46,943 bases of DNA from an uncultured Chitinophagaceae bacterium (GCA_903884185.1 CAISDV010000021.1:1-46943), one strand, 5' to 3'; numbered from the stretch's first letter, positions 1 through 8,443 are shown. Numbers and translations: made by a program. The notes: generated by a model from the letters alone, not told the origin.

Positions 1-12
1 ATAATAGATAAA

Positions 13-1179
13 TTATTTCTTTTTATCTTTTTTAACAGTCCTTGCTTTCTGGAGAAACCCTTTGCCAAACTTGTTTTTTACTTCATCAATGGCTTTGTAG
101 AGACTGGCCTTCTTCTCGGCATTATCAAACAGCCCGGCCTGTACAGCATGATCAGTGAATTCTGTCAAACGCACGCCCAGCAATCGAATGGGCCTCCCCT
201 TCTTATATAATTTATGGAAAAGGCTGATGGCAACGGGGATGAGTTCATCATCACGGAAAGTGTGTGGGATGGTGGTCTGTTTAGATGTGGTCTCAAAATC
301 GGGGTAGCGGATCTTTACGGCAATACAGGCTGCCAGTTTTCCATCCTGGCGTAATTCATACGCCACTCTTTCGGTCATCCTCACCAGTTCGCTCAATAAA
401 AAAACCATATCAGTCTTATTCTCGTCAAAAGTATTTTCTGTTGAAATGGATTTTGCTTCATGAAAAGGATGCACCGCACCCAAATGAATGCCTTGTGCTT
501 TACGGTGAAGTTCGGGGCCATATTTACCCAACTTATCTTCGAGTTCTTTGGGTGTATGTTTCAACAAGTCACCAATCAAGTGAATACCCATTTCTTTTAA
601 TACAATAAAAGTATGTTCGCCTACTCCCGGAAATTTATTCACCGGCAACGGACTTAAAAATTCCTTTTCTTTTCCTGGCTGCACAAATAAATATCCATTG
701 GGTTTTGCCTCATCAGTAGCGATCTTGGCGATCATTTTATTACTGGCCAATCCAAATGAAATGGGAAGTTTTGTTTTATCAATGATCTCCTGCCGCAGGC
801 TGATCGTCCATTGATATGGATCAAAGAATTTATCCATCCCTGTCAGGTCAATATAAAATTCATCCACGCTGGCTTTTTCAAACAACGGCGCTTTTGCCGC
901 AATGATATCTGTGACCCATTTTGAGTAACGGCCATATTCACTATAAGTTCCTCGCACCAAAATAGCATGCGGGCATAATTGTACTGCCTTCTTCATAGGC
1001 ATGGCGCTGTGTATGCCATATTTCCTTGCTTCATAATTACAAGCTGCCACCACACCACGTTGCCTGCTGCCACCAACGAGTACAGGCTTTCCTCTGAGAG
1101 ATGGATCGTTCAACATCTCAACACTTGCAAAAAAAGAGTCGAGGTCAAAATGTGCGATATAGCGTTGAGGCTGGCTCAT
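13..1179 (-). CDS. dinB: DNA polymerase IV (Y-family translesion polymerase)
   Basis: This 388-residue protein is a Y-family polymerase that copies damaged templates with low fidelity. The palm opens with HFDLDSFFASVE (D12 is the first metal ligand), and the second catalytic pair is in SVDEFYIDLTG (D106, E107). The helix-hairpin-helix stretch NKFPGVGEHT and the C-terminal little-finger domain follow, so the length is full for the family. The ATG at 1179 gives the usual short leader before the first catalytic strand. It is the last gene of a minus-strand run after rimM, with a 75-base gap that contains two small hairpins, so it may have its own transcription. No LexA-like operator was recognised. 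The family and completeness are clear from the sequence; the damage role comes from the family. Confidence 0.96.
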   Translation of the reverse strand: MSQPQRYIAHFDLDSFFASVEMLNDPSLRGKPVLVGGSRQRGVVAACNYEARKYGIHSAMPMKKAVQLCPHAILVRGTYSEYGRYSKWVTDIIAAKAPLFEKASVDEFYIDLTGMDKFFDPYQWTISLRQEIIDKTKLPISFGLASNKMIAKIATDEAKPNGYLFVQPGKEKEFLSPLPVNKFPGVGEHTFIVLKEMGIHLIGDLLKHTPKELEDKLGKYGPELHRKAQGIHLGAVHPFHEAKSISTENTFDENKTDMVFLLSELVRMTERVAYELRQDGKLAACIAVKIRYPDFETTSKQTTIPHTFRDDELIPVAISLFHKLYKKGRPIRLLGVRLTEFTDHAVQAGLFDNAEKKASLYKAIDEVKNKFGKGFLQKARTVKKDKKK

Positions 1180-1203
1180 CTGCTAAGTTAGAAAGATATT
1201 GGG

Positions 1204-1247
1204 CTCGACACAGTCGAGTTACCACAGCATCCCCGTCAGAGACGGGG
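1204..1247. repeat. Two adjacent small hairpins between rimM and dinB
   Basis: CTCGAC (1204-1209) pairs with GTCGAG (1213-1218), and CCCCGTC (1231-1237) pairs with GACGGGG (1241-1247) across 3-base loops. There is no T-tract on either side, so these are not typical intrinsic terminators. They look like a dispersed intergenic repeat, but could also act as RNA processing or stability hairpins between the two genes. Confidence 0.5.
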
Positions 1248-1254
1248 ACGAGAG

Positions 1255-1770
1255 TCATGAATATATTTCCAGCAAACCATCTGGTAGTGTAAGGTGCAAT
1301 TCTTTTTTCTTACGATCGATCTTATCCAGTGTTTCATCATGCAGCGGGATCAATGCTTCATTTCCATTAAGTGTGATGCGAAGCAAAACCTGGTGAGGCA
1401 TTTCAATAACTTCTTCTACCAGCGCTAATTTTTTCCCTTCATTTATGATCATATATCCTAGCAAAGAGATGGGCGCTGACTTACCGGCGAGATTGCGAAA
1501 ATCTTCTTCCTTCAGCCATACATTTTTCTTTACCAGCCTTTGCGCAGACTCTTTGGTGAGTATTCCTTCTACCTGTAAAAATATCTCATCTTCATTTTTT
1601 GCTTTCGATGCCGTTACAAAATAAGGAAGCCTGCTTTCTTTTTGTTCTTCAATAAAAACTGCTTCCACATTTTTCAATGCGGTCTTCTTTCCCAATGCAT
1701 GTTTGAGAACCAGTTCGCCCTTTGTACCGAATGTAGCAACGATACGGCCTATGTTGATATGCTGTTCCAT
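1255..1770 (-). CDS. rimM: Ribosome maturation factor RimM
   Basis: This 171-residue protein helps assemble the 30S head domain and binds ribosomal protein S19. The N-terminal RimM barrel is seen in IGRIVATFGTKGELVLKH, and the C-terminal PRC-barrel half ends in ALIPLHDETLDKIDRKKKELHLTLPDGLLEIY, which is the classic RimM tail. An in-frame GTG lies one codon earlier at 1773, but the ATG at 1770 fits better. It follows rpsP on the same strand with a strong intrinsic terminator between them. In many bacteria rpsP-rimM-trmD form one operon; here trmD is about 12 kb away on the other strand. Confidence 0.95.
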   Translation of the reverse strand: MEQHINIGRIVATFGTKGELVLKHALGKKTALKNVEAVFIEEQKESRLPYFVTASKAKNEDEIFLQVEGILTKESAQRLVKKNVWLKEEDFRNLAGKSAPISLLGYMIINEGKKLALVEEVIEMPHQVLLRITLNGNEALIPLHDETLDKIDRKKKELHLTLPDGLLEIYS

Positions 1771-1801
1771 CACCGGTTAATGAAAGATAATTATTGAAAA
1801 T

Positions 1802-1830
1802 AAAAAAGTCCCGGGCATACCGTCCGGGAC
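1802..1830 (-). terminator. Intrinsic terminator after rpsP
   Basis: Read on the minus strand, GTCCCGG pairs with CCGGGAC (plus positions 1824-1830 and 1808-1814) and is followed directly by a TTTTTT tract (1802-1807). It lies 37 bases past the rpsP stop and about 30 bases before the rimM start. It should end most rpsP transcripts and leave read-through or a separate promoter for rimM. Confidence 0.8.
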
Positions 1831-1866
1831 CTTACTAATTTTTGTACTCTGAAAAGAAATCCTGGC

Positions 1867-2334
1867 TTATGCTTCAGCCGGGCCTTCTTCAGGAGCAACT
1901 TCAACAGCAACTTTTTCTTCCACTTTCTTCACCACTGGTGTGTACTGGCGGCGTTCACGCTGTTGTTTACGATGTGTGTCTCCACGGCGCTGGATATTCG
2001 CTTCATGCTCATCATGCCATGCCTGGAATTTGGTCATAGCTGTAGCATCATCGAACAAGCCGAGTTTCACACCACGCAAAAGGTGTTTTAAGAACAATAC
2101 TCCTTTGAATGAAAGGATCCTGCGGACCGTATCAGTAGGCTCTGCTCCTTTGTGAAGCCACTCAAGGGCTTTCTCGCGATCTAACTGAATGGTGGCGGGT
2201 ACTGTCAGGGGATTATAAGTCCCGATCTTCTGGATGAATTTACCATCCCTGGGTGCACGGGCATCGGCCACTACTATAAAGTAGAATGGGCGTTTTTTGC
2301 TGCCGTGTCTTTGCAAGCGCATTTTTACTGCCAT
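1867..2334 (-). CDS. rpsP: 30S ribosomal protein S16
   Basis: This protein binds 16S rRNA and helps fold the 5' domain. The start [42 protein letters not shown] and the later [14 protein letters not shown] are diagnostic of S16. At 155 residues it is about twice the length of the E. coli protein. The extra part is a charged C-terminal tail (from about residue 85) rich in Lys, Arg, Glu and Ala, as is common in Bacteroidota S16. A promoter-like pair lies upstream at 2388-2419 and an intrinsic terminator follows at 1802-1830, so it can be transcribed alone. Confidence 0.97.
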   Translation of the reverse strand: MAVKMRLQRHGSKKRPFYFIVVADARAPRDGKFIQKIGTYNPLTVPATIQLDREKALEWLHKGAEPTDTVRRILSFKGVLFLKHLLRGVKLGLFDDATAMTKFQAWHDEHEANIQRRGDTHRKQQRERRQYTPVVKKVEEKVAVEVAPEEGPAEA

Positions 2335-2387
2335 TTTAAATAGAAATTTAAAGGCGTTAAGAAATAAGGTTTCAAGTTATTGGACGG

Positions 2388-2419
2388 CGAAAGTAATTTG
2401 AAATCTTTACAATTCCAAA
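2388..2419 (-). promoter_or_regulatory. Bacteroidota-type promoter for rpsP
   Basis: On the minus strand TTTG (2416-2419) is followed after exactly 20 bases by TACTTTCG (2388-2395). This fits the Bacteroidota -33 TTTG / -7 TANNTTTG pattern with one mismatch. The implied transcription start, near 2381, leaves a leader of about 47 bases before the rpsP ATG. Confidence 0.55.
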
Positions 2420-2485
2420 GTCCAAAAAGCTAATTTTTATCGAAATGCGGCAAGAATTAAGCCAATTTGGGTGTTTTTCAGGCTG

Positions 2486-3814
2486 TTAGCGCCTCATTCC
2501 CTTTATTCCGGGGAAGCCGCCGGCTGGCATTTTATTCATCATCCCCATCATTTTCTTCATTTGTTCAAACTGTTTCATAAAGGCATTCACATCACTTAAT
2601 TCCTTTCCACATCCTTTAGCAATGCGAAGTTTTCTTTTCTGGTCTATGAGGTCGGGGTTGCTCCTTTCCGCAGGTGTCATGGATTTAATGATGGCTTCAA
2701 TCCCCTTAAAGCTATCGTCGTTGATATCTACATCTTTCACTGCTTTTCCAACACCGGGTATCATTCCCATCAAATCTTTCAGGTTACCCATTTTTTTGAT
2801 CTGCTGTAACTGGTCAAGAAAATCCTGGAAGTCGAATTGGTTCTTGCGGATCTTTCTTTCTAATTTTTTTGCCTGCTCCTCATCATACTGTGCCTGCGCT
2901 TTTTCTACGAGTGAAGCAATATCACCCATTCCTAAAATACGCTGCGCCATACGGTCTGGATAAAACACATCCAGCGTATCCATCTTCTCACCACTGCTCA
3001 TGAATTTGATGGGCTTGTCGACAGTGTATTTGATGGACAATGCTGCTCCACCTCTTGTATCACCATCGAGTTTTGTAAGCACCACACCTGTAAAATCAAG
3101 ACGGTCATTAAATGCTTTGGCAGTGTTCACTGCATCTTGTCCGGTCATCGCATCCACCACAAAAAGTATTTCTGTGGGATTGACAGCAGCCTTGATAGCA
3201 GCCACTTCGGCCATCATCACTTCATCAATGGCGAGGCGGCCAGCAGTATCTATGATGACAACATTCTTGTTTTTTGCTTTTGCTTCTTTTATCGCATTGC
3301 GTGCAATTTCTACAGCATCTTTATTTTCTCTTTCAGCATAAACATCTACACCTATCTGTTCGCCTAAAATGGCCAATTGATCTATCGCCGCAGGGCGATA
3401 AATATCTGCAGCAACAACAAGTGGTGATTTGCCTTTTTGTGTTTTGAGATAATTGGCGAGCTTGCCTGTAAATGTTGTTTTACCACTACCCTGCAAACCT
3501 GCGATAAGTATTACTGCAGGATTGCCAGTTACATTGAAGTCGGCTTCCTTGCCACCCATGAGTTCAGTCAACTCATCCTGTACGATCTTCACCATCAACT
3601 GCCCCGGGCTAATGGCATTCAGCACTTTTTCTCCGGCTGCTTTCTCTTTTACTTTATCGGTGAATTCTTTCGCAATCTTAAAATTTACATCGGCATCTAT
3701 CAATGCACGGCGGATATCTTTTAAGGTATTGGCAATATTGAGGTCGTTGATGCGCGCCTCTCCTTTTAAATTCTTAAACGCACTCTCTAATTTCTCTGAT
3801 AATGAATTGAACAT
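2486..3814 (-). CDS. ffh: Signal recognition particle GTPase Ffh
   Basis: This 442-residue GTPase binds signal sequences and SRP RNA and delivers ribosomes to the membrane receptor FtsY. In order it shows the N-domain helices, the G1 loop GLQGSGKTT (residues 106-114), DTAGRL, TKLDGDTRGGAALS and the methionine-rich M domain ending in QMKKMMGMMNKMPAGGF. An upstream in-frame start at 3940 would add 42 residues, but these overlap the sigma gene and the promoter region. The ATG at 3814 gives the standard MFNSLSEKLE start. A perfect TATCTTTG -7 box at 3876-3883 and a hairpin at 3848-3865 lie just upstream. Confidence 0.97.
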   Translation of the reverse strand: MFNSLSEKLESAFKNLKGEARINDLNIANTLKDIRRALIDADVNFKIAKEFTDKVKEKAAGEKVLNAISPGQLMVKIVQDELTELMGGKEADFNVTGNPAVILIAGLQGSGKTTFTGKLANYLKTQKGKSPLVVAADIYRPAAIDQLAILGEQIGVDVYAERENKDAVEIARNAIKEAKAKNKNVVIIDTAGRLAIDEVMMAEVAAIKAAVNPTEILFVVDAMTGQDAVNTAKAFNDRLDFTGVVLTKLDGDTRGGAALSIKYTVDKPIKFMSSGEKMDTLDVFYPDRMAQRILGMGDIASLVEKAQAQYDEEQAKKLERKIRKNQFDFQDFLDQLQQIKKMGNLKDLMGMIPGVGKAVKDVDINDDSFKGIEAIIKSMTPAERSNPDLIDQKRKLRIAKGCGKELSDVNAFMKQFEQMKKMMGMMNKMPAGGFPGIKGMRR

Positions 3815-3841
3815 GTATAACTGGTTTCGGTCTTCACAAAT

Positions 3842-3865
3842 AAAAAAGTGAACGGCGAAGTTCAC
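3842..3865 (-). terminator. Hairpin plus T-tract between the sigma gene and ffh
   Basis: On the minus strand GTGAAC (3860-3865) pairs with GTTCAC (3848-3853), followed by TTTTTT. It sits 58 bases past the sigma gene stop, which suits a modest intrinsic terminator with a six-pair stem. It also falls just after the likely ffh transcription start, so the same hairpin would lie at the 5' end of the ffh mRNA. Confidence 0.55.
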
Positions 3866-3875
3866 CCTGAAAACG

Positions 3876-3883
3876 CAAAGATA
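3876..3883 (-). promoter_or_regulatory. Promoter -7 box for ffh
   Basis: The minus strand reads TATCTTTG, a perfect match to TANNTTTG, 62 bases before the ffh ATG. No clear TTTG is seen at the expected -33 position, so this rests on the -7 box alone. Confidence 0.45.
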
Positions 3884-3923
3884 AGTAGTAGAAAGATTTG
3901 GCTGAAGTAATGTAAGTAGTTCA

Positions 3924-4796
3924 TCAACCCAAATAAACACGCAGGTGTTTACAGCGGCTGGTGATGCGTAATTTATTAATGGCCTTGTCTTTTATCTGGC
4001 GCACCCTTTCACGGGTAAGGTTAAAGCGTTCGCCAATATCTTCGAGGCTGAGGGCATTTTCCATGCCAATGCCAAAGAAATAGCAGAGTACTGCTTTCTG
4101 ACGGTCTGTGAGTGCCAGTAAACTTCTTTCAATTTCTGTCCGAAGTGATTCATGATGCACAAGGCGCTCATCCGTTTTTTCTGCATTGGGGTTTTCCATC
4201 AGGTCTATCAAACTATTTTCTTCGCCATCGATCAGGGGAGAATCCAAACTGATATGCCGGGTTCCAACATTCATGGCAGCCGTGATCTCTTCCACTTCCA
4301 TATCAAGAATGGTGGCCAGTTCCTGTGCACTTGGTTCACGTTCAAATTCCCGTTCCAACTGCTGGTATGCACGGCTGATGCGGCTGGTGAGTCCAACTTT
4401 GTTCAGCGGCAGGCGTACAATACGGCTCTGTTCGGCCAAAGCCTGTAAAATGCTCTGGCGTATCCACCACACGGCATAAGAAATAAATTTAAAGCCTCTT
4501 GTTTCATCAAAACGAAGAGCGGCTTTAATCAATCCAAGATTGCCTTCATTGATCAGGTCGGGAAGCGTTAATCCCTGGTTCTGGTATTGCTTGGCAACAG
4601 AAACAACAAAACGTAAATTGGATTTCACCAAACGATCAAGCGCAAGCTGGTCGCCATGTTTGATGCGCATAGCAAGTTTTACTTCTTCTTCGGGAGTGAT
4701 CAGATCAACTTTACCGATCTCCTGCAAATATTTTTCTAAACTCTGGCTTTCGCGGTTGGTGATAGATTTAGATATCTTGAGCTGACGCATACTCAT
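3924..4796 (-). CDS. rpoD: Primary sigma factor, sigma-70 family
   Basis: This 290-residue protein directs RNA polymerase to housekeeping promoters. It has region 1.2 ([23 protein letters not shown]), region 2 ([31 protein letters not shown], then the DNA-melting [15 protein letters not shown]), region 3, and the region 4 helix-turn-helix [24 protein letters not shown]. It lacks region 1.1 and the non-conserved insert, as is usual for Bacteroidota primary sigma factors. The start may be the ATG at 4796 or the one at 4790 ([11 protein letters not shown]), which is the more typical beginning. Promoter boxes in this window follow the Bacteroidota pattern expected from this factor. Confidence 0.95.
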   Translation of the reverse strand: MSMRQLKISKSITNRESQSLEKYLQEIGKVDLITPEEEVKLAMRIKHGDQLALDRLVKSNLRFVVSVAKQYQNQGLTLPDLINEGNLGLIKAALRFDETRGFKFISYAVWWIRQSILQALAEQSRIVRLPLNKVGLTSRISRAYQQLEREFEREPSAQELATILDMEVEEITAAMNVGTRHISLDSPLIDGEENSLIDLMENPNAEKTDERLVHHESLRTEIERSLLALTDRQKAVLCYFFGIGMENALSLEDIGERFNLTRERVRQIKDKAINKLRITSRCKHLRVYLG

Positions 4797-4943
4797 ATAT
4801 GCAGGGTTTTGGTTAGATCGGGGGTAAAAGGGGTTCGTTTCTAAAAAACCAGGATTCGCGTCTTCAGCTACACCATAGCAATTTATGAAAGTTCAATCAT
4901 ACATTCCAAAAAAAACTGGGATTGCCTGAAAATGCTGATTTTA

Positions 4944-4990
4944 TCCGCCCAGGCGGACGAAACACAGGTTTGCGCAGGCGTAAAAACGCC
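4944..4990. repeat. Paired small hairpins upstream of the START-like gene
   Basis: TCCGCC (4944-4949) pairs with GGCGGA (4952-4957), and GGCGT (4977-4981) pairs with ACGCC (4986-4990) followed by TTTTCT. They lie in the 275-base gap between the divergent sigma and START-like genes. The second one looks like a weak plus-strand terminator. The first resembles a dispersed GC-rich palindrome. Function is unknown. Confidence 0.35.
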
Positions 4991-5071
4991 TTTTCTAAAA
5001 AAACATTTGGATGCTATGGATTATTTGATATTATTGCAGCACTACGCATGTCGTTAGATAAAGAGTTTGTA

Positions 5072-5455
5072 ATGAGTAAGAAGCAATTATTTACATTAGA
5101 GTTCCCCGTTCGATGCTCCCCCGGTATTTTGTATGAATTTTTGAGTACTCCTGCCGGATTACAGGAATGGTTTGCAGATAAAGTGGATGAATGGGAAGGT
5201 GTTTACAGTTTTAGCTGGGGCGGTGGCGCTCCCGATAAAGCAGAGATCAAAGAACGCGAACAGGATAAATTCATCCGCTATCGTTGGCTGCACAGTGATA
5301 AAAATGAATATTTTGAATTCAAGATCGAGAAGACAGAGATCTCCAATCAAACTATTTTAGTGATAAGGGATTTTGCTGAAAAAAATGAGATCAAAGACCA
5401 GAGCCGTTTGTGGGAATACCAGTTAAAAGAACTTTTCCATCGCTTAGGAAGCTGA
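5072..5455 (+). CDS. START-like domain protein
   Basis: This 127-residue protein looks like a small helix-grip (START-like or AHSA1-like) fold. The start FTLEFPVRCSPGILYEFLSTPAGLQEWFADKVDEWEGVYSFSWGG matches the ligand-cavity strands and the conserved LxxWFAD segment of the Bacteroidota START-like family. The substrate is not known. The reading frame is open back to 4922, but that stretch covers the hairpins above and reads like non-coding sequence. The ATG at 5072 gives MSKKQLF; another ATG at 5048 is possible. Its 3' end overlaps the convergent downstream gene by 12 bases. Confidence 0.75.
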   Translation: MSKKQLFTLEFPVRCSPGILYEFLSTPAGLQEWFADKVDEWEGVYSFSWGGGAPDKAEIKEREQDKFIRYRWLHSDKNEYFEFKIEKTEISNQTILVIRDFAEKNEIKDQSRLWEYQLKELFHRLGS

Positions 5456-6052
5456 GCCTGAAAGAATGTTCATTATCTCAATAAAACCATTTTGCAAAAA
5501 AATTTCTGTTTCATCCCACTCCTGCAGTGGGATTTTTTTTGCGAGTTTAATAAATGAGAGTTCCTTTATTTTTTTTGTACCCGATATTGATATGGGCTGA
5601 TAATTATCTTCTTCAAAATGATGTTCCCATTTATCTTCATTACAGCAGAAGAACCAATGCTGTGTATCGTTCCGGCTTATCCATGTTTCAATGGCCGCAG
5701 CATATTGTTGCTGAAATTTTCCTGATAAAAGCAAACTAATACTGCAGTAATTTCCCCACCAGAAAAATGTGCGCACAGAAAAAATATCATCGCCCGAAAA
5801 ATAGCGTGGGTAATCCAGCATCACCCAGGGCAGGCCAAGATAATTTTCGCCTTTGGATATTTTTGGTTGAATAGAAAGCGGCTCCTGTGCCAGTACATTT
5901 ATATGTTGCTGCGCCTGTTCAGTGTAATGAGATGACAACCTGCCAAACAATTCATACACTTTGGCTATAATATTGTTCTTTGTTAAAATAATCTGGGCAT
6001 TTATCATCAATTCCCTTTCTGCCTGTGAAAGTTTTACATTTGCCATGATCAT
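5444..6052 (-). CDS. Uncharacterised protein, Bacteroidota type
   Basis: I do not recognise a named family. The protein has 202 residues, is soluble, and has no signal peptide or membrane segment. It is rich in aromatic residues, with clusters such as GLPWVMLDYPRYF, RTFFWWGNYCSISLLLSG and WFFCCNEDKWEHHF. The pattern suggests a compact globular domain, but no catalytic motif is visible. The start can be the ATG at 6052 or the one at 6046 (MANVKL). It is divergent from the permease gene with 17 bases between starts, and convergent with the START-like gene with overlapping ends. Confidence 0.75.
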   Translation of the reverse strand: MIMANVKLSQAERELMINAQIILTKNNIIAKVYELFGRLSSHYTEQAQQHINVLAQEPLSIQPKISKGENYLGLPWVMLDYPRYFSGDDIFSVRTFFWWGNYCSISLLLSGKFQQQYAAAIETWISRNDTQHWFFCCNEDKWEHHFEEDNYQPISISGTKKIKELSFIKLAKKIPLQEWDETEIFLQNGFIEIMNILSGSAS

Positions 6053-6069
6053 ATATTCAGAAGGCCAAA

Positions 6070-7506
6070 GTGATAAAAAAACTTGATATACTCATCATCC
6101 GTGCATTTATCGGCCCCTTCGCCGCTACTTTTCTTATTACACTGTTCGTACTCATCCTGCAATTTTTCTGGGTATACCTGGATGATATTGTAGGAAAAGG
6201 CCTGGATATGGGAACCCTGGCTTATCTCACAGGCGTGGTTGCCGTTACGACGGTGCCCATGGCACTTCCCCTTGCATTATTGCTTTCTTCAATCATGACC
6301 TTTGGTAACCTGGGCGAAACATTTGAGATAGTTGCCATCAAATCTGCCGGTATCCCTTTGCTGCGCTTTATGAGGCCATTACTGATCATCACTGTTTTTA
6401 TCAGTGGTATCGCCTTCCTGTTTGCCAATAATATCATCCCTGTGGCAAAATTAAAACTGGCCACTTTAAAATTTGATATTATCCGTGCCAAGCCTTCCTT
6501 TGATATCAAAGAAGGAGTATTCTATGACAAGATCGACGGCTATGTGATCAAACTTGGGAAAAAAGAAAAAGACGACAGCACCATCCGCAATATCATTATC
6601 TACCAAAAAAAATATGGTTTGCAGGATAACCTGATCATTGCTGAAAGCGGGATCATGAGGATCACCGCCGATGAAAAGTTTATGGAATTCATTCTGAAGA
6701 ACGGATCCAGCTATGAAGAAAAAGGCCCTTCGGGTACCATTGCCACAGATTTTACCAGGTCTGGATTTAAAGAATATAAGAAGGTGTTTGACCTCAACAG
6801 TTTTAAAATAAACAAAACAAGGGACAGCGTTTTTCAATATGATCCACAGATGCTGAGTGTGCGGCAATTAAATGTTACGATCGATTCACTTCAAAAGACC
6901 AGCAAGCTTTTCCTGAAAAGGGCCAGGGCCGAGGTTGACCCGTTTATTGCATTTGCTAAATATTCAGACAGCAGTTGGGCGCAGTCCAATAAAAAAGACT
7001 GGCAAAAAGTGGACACATTTTCTAAGCTGCTCCCCGATTCGGTCCGTGTATCGGTTTACCAGCAAAGCGTTTCAGAATGGGGCAGCATCCGCAGTAATAT
7101 TATTGTATTAGCTGGTGATTATGATATGAAGGCGCAGTCGCTGGGCATGCACGAGATAGAGTGGCACCGCAAATTCACACTTTCTGTTGCCTGCCTGGTA
7201 TTGTTCCTGATTGGAGCGCCCCTGGGTGCCATTATACGCAGGGGCGGACTGGGCCTGCCACTTGTTTTTGCGATCATCTTTTTTGTGGTCTTTCATTTAC
7301 TCAACACATTCGGGGAAAAATTTGCAAAGAGTGGTTCTATCAGCCCCTTTACCGGCCTTTGGCTGTCTACATTAGTACTCATACCCATTGGCGCTTTCCT
7401 GACCTATAAGGCCATGCGTGACTCCCAGTTATTCAACAAGGAATTTTACTACCGTAGTTTGAGAAGCATCAAAACCTTTTTGACTAACTTTAAGCCCTTC
7501 AAATAA
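6070..7506 (+). CDS. LptF/LptG-family permease (YjgP/YjgQ)
   Basis: This 478-residue inner-membrane protein belongs to the family that, with LptB and LptC, extracts lipopolysaccharide from the inner membrane and feeds it to the periplasmic bridge. It has the family layout: two groups of three membrane helices (roughly residues 10-125 and 365-460) around a large periplasmic domain. The start IKKLDILIIRAFIGPFAATFLITLFVLILQFFWVYLDD is characteristic. The start is a GTG at 6070. Bacteroidota often carry one long LptF/G-like gene, so LptF and LptG cannot be told apart here. The superoxide dismutase gene starts 9 bases after its stop, so they probably share a transcript. Confidence 0.88.
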   Translation: MIKKLDILIIRAFIGPFAATFLITLFVLILQFFWVYLDDIVGKGLDMGTLAYLTGVVAVTTVPMALPLALLLSSIMTFGNLGETFEIVAIKSAGIPLLRFMRPLLIITVFISGIAFLFANNIIPVAKLKLATLKFDIIRAKPSFDIKEGVFYDKIDGYVIKLGKKEKDDSTIRNIIIYQKKYGLQDNLIIAESGIMRITADEKFMEFILKNGSSYEEKGPSGTIATDFTRSGFKEYKKVFDLNSFKINKTRDSVFQYDPQMLSVRQLNVTIDSLQKTSKLFLKRARAEVDPFIAFAKYSDSSWAQSNKKDWQKVDTFSKLLPDSVRVSVYQQSVSEWGSIRSNIIVLAGDYDMKAQSLGMHEIEWHRKFTLSVACLVLFLIGAPLGAIIRRGGLGLPLVFAIIFFVVFHLLNTFGEKFAKSGSISPFTGLWLSTLVLIPIGAFLTYKAMRDSQLFNKEFYYRSLRSIKTFLTNFKPFK

Positions 7507-7515
7507 ATTCCTCTT

Positions 7516-8274
7516 ATGAAAAATAAAAATACCAGCCGCCGGGAATTCATCACAAATACCGGTAAGGCAAGCCTGGCCATTGGCCTTGCTACCACTGCAC
7601 TTCCTTCATTGGCAAATAATTTTATGAGCAACCGTGCTGAAGGAATTCCATTTACACAACGCCCATTGCCTTATGGATATAAAGACCTGGAAGCGGCCAT
7701 TGATGCCATGACAATGGAAATTCATTACACAAAACATGCAGCTGGTTATACAAAAAACCTGTCAGATGCATGTGCCACCGAAAAAGTAAATATGGGTTCT
7801 ACCTCTCTTGAAGGATTGTTATCACAAATCTCCAAATACAGTCCGAAGATGCGCAACAATGCAGGCGGGCACTATAATCATGAATTATTCTGGCAAAGCA
7901 TGAGCCCCACATCAACCGGCAAACCAACTGGGAATCTGATGCTGGCAATAGAAAGGGATTTTGGCTCCTTCGATGCATTTAAAACACAATTCGCCGATGC
8001 TGGCAAGAACAGGTTTGGCAGCGGTTGGGCATGGCTGGTAAAAACAGGCGGCTCTAAATTAGTGGTAAGCTCTTCTCCCAACCAGGATAATCCTTTAATG
8101 GATATCAGCGAGGTGAAAGGCACACCACTATTAGGATTGGATGTATGGGAACACGCCTATTACCTGCGTTACCAGAATAAACGCCCTGATTATATCACCA
8201 ATTGGTGGAATGTAGTGAACTGGGAGAAAGTGCAGTCGAGGCATGAGATGACGGAACTGGGAGGCGGCATGTGA
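7516..8274 (+). CDS. sodA: Exported Mn-type superoxide dismutase with Tat-like signal
   Basis: This enzyme dismutes superoxide to oxygen and peroxide. The metal ligands are H70, H122, D209 and H213, in MEIHYTKH, NHELFW and LDVWEH. GG in NNAGGHYNH and Q190 in NQDNPLM are the marks of the manganese type rather than the iron type. The N-terminus carries SRREFI followed by a hydrophobic stretch (about residues 16-33), which is a twin-arginine-type signal. The mature enzyme, about 210 residues, probably works in the periplasm. It is directly downstream of the LptF/G-like permease gene. Metal preference is inferred from motifs; export is inferred from the signal. Confidence 0.92.
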   Translation: MKNKNTSRREFITNTGKASLAIGLATTALPSLANNFMSNRAEGIPFTQRPLPYGYKDLEAAIDAMTMEIHYTKHAAGYTKNLSDACATEKVNMGSTSLEGLLSQISKYSPKMRNNAGGHYNHELFWQSMSPTSTGKPTGNLMLAIERDFGSFDAFKTQFADAGKNRFGSGWAWLVKTGGSKLVVSSSPNQDNPLMDISEVKGTPLLGLDVWEHAYYLRYQNKRPDYITNWWNVVNWEKVQSRHEMTELGGGM

Positions 8275-8441
8275 TTAGGATTTGACTAGGATTCGTAGGA
8301 TTTAATGATTGAAGGATTGAATCGTCAAATTTGATTCTACTTTCTTATTTCAGATCCTGGTTATGATTTACCTATAATAAATATCCTTCAAATCAATTAA
8401 TCCAAATCCTTTAATCCTCCATTAATCCTATAAATCCTAAT
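8273..8441. repeat. AGGATT-rich imperfect inverted repeat filling the sod-osmC gap
   Basis: The gap consists almost wholly of AGGATT-type units on the left (ATTAGGATTTGACTAGGATT, then GTAGGATTT and GAAGGATTG) and their complements on the right (TTAATCCT, AAATCCTAAT). The two halves can pair imperfectly. The repeat begins within the sod stop codon and ends just before the osmC ATG. It looks like a dispersed intergenic repeat. Confidence 0.6.
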
Positions 8442-8443
8442 TT

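Noticed and set aside
3815-3940. Longer ffh start at 3940
   Set aside because: It would add 42 residues that overlap the sigma gene end and cover the terminator and promoter. The ATG at 3814 gives the standard Ffh start.
4922-5071. N-terminal extension of the START-like protein
   Set aside because: The stretch contains two palindromes and reads unlike the domain. The usual start is near 5072.
8273-8441. CRISPR or tRNA gene in the sod-osmC gap
   Set aside because: The units are short and degenerate with no spacers. No cloverleaf could be drawn.
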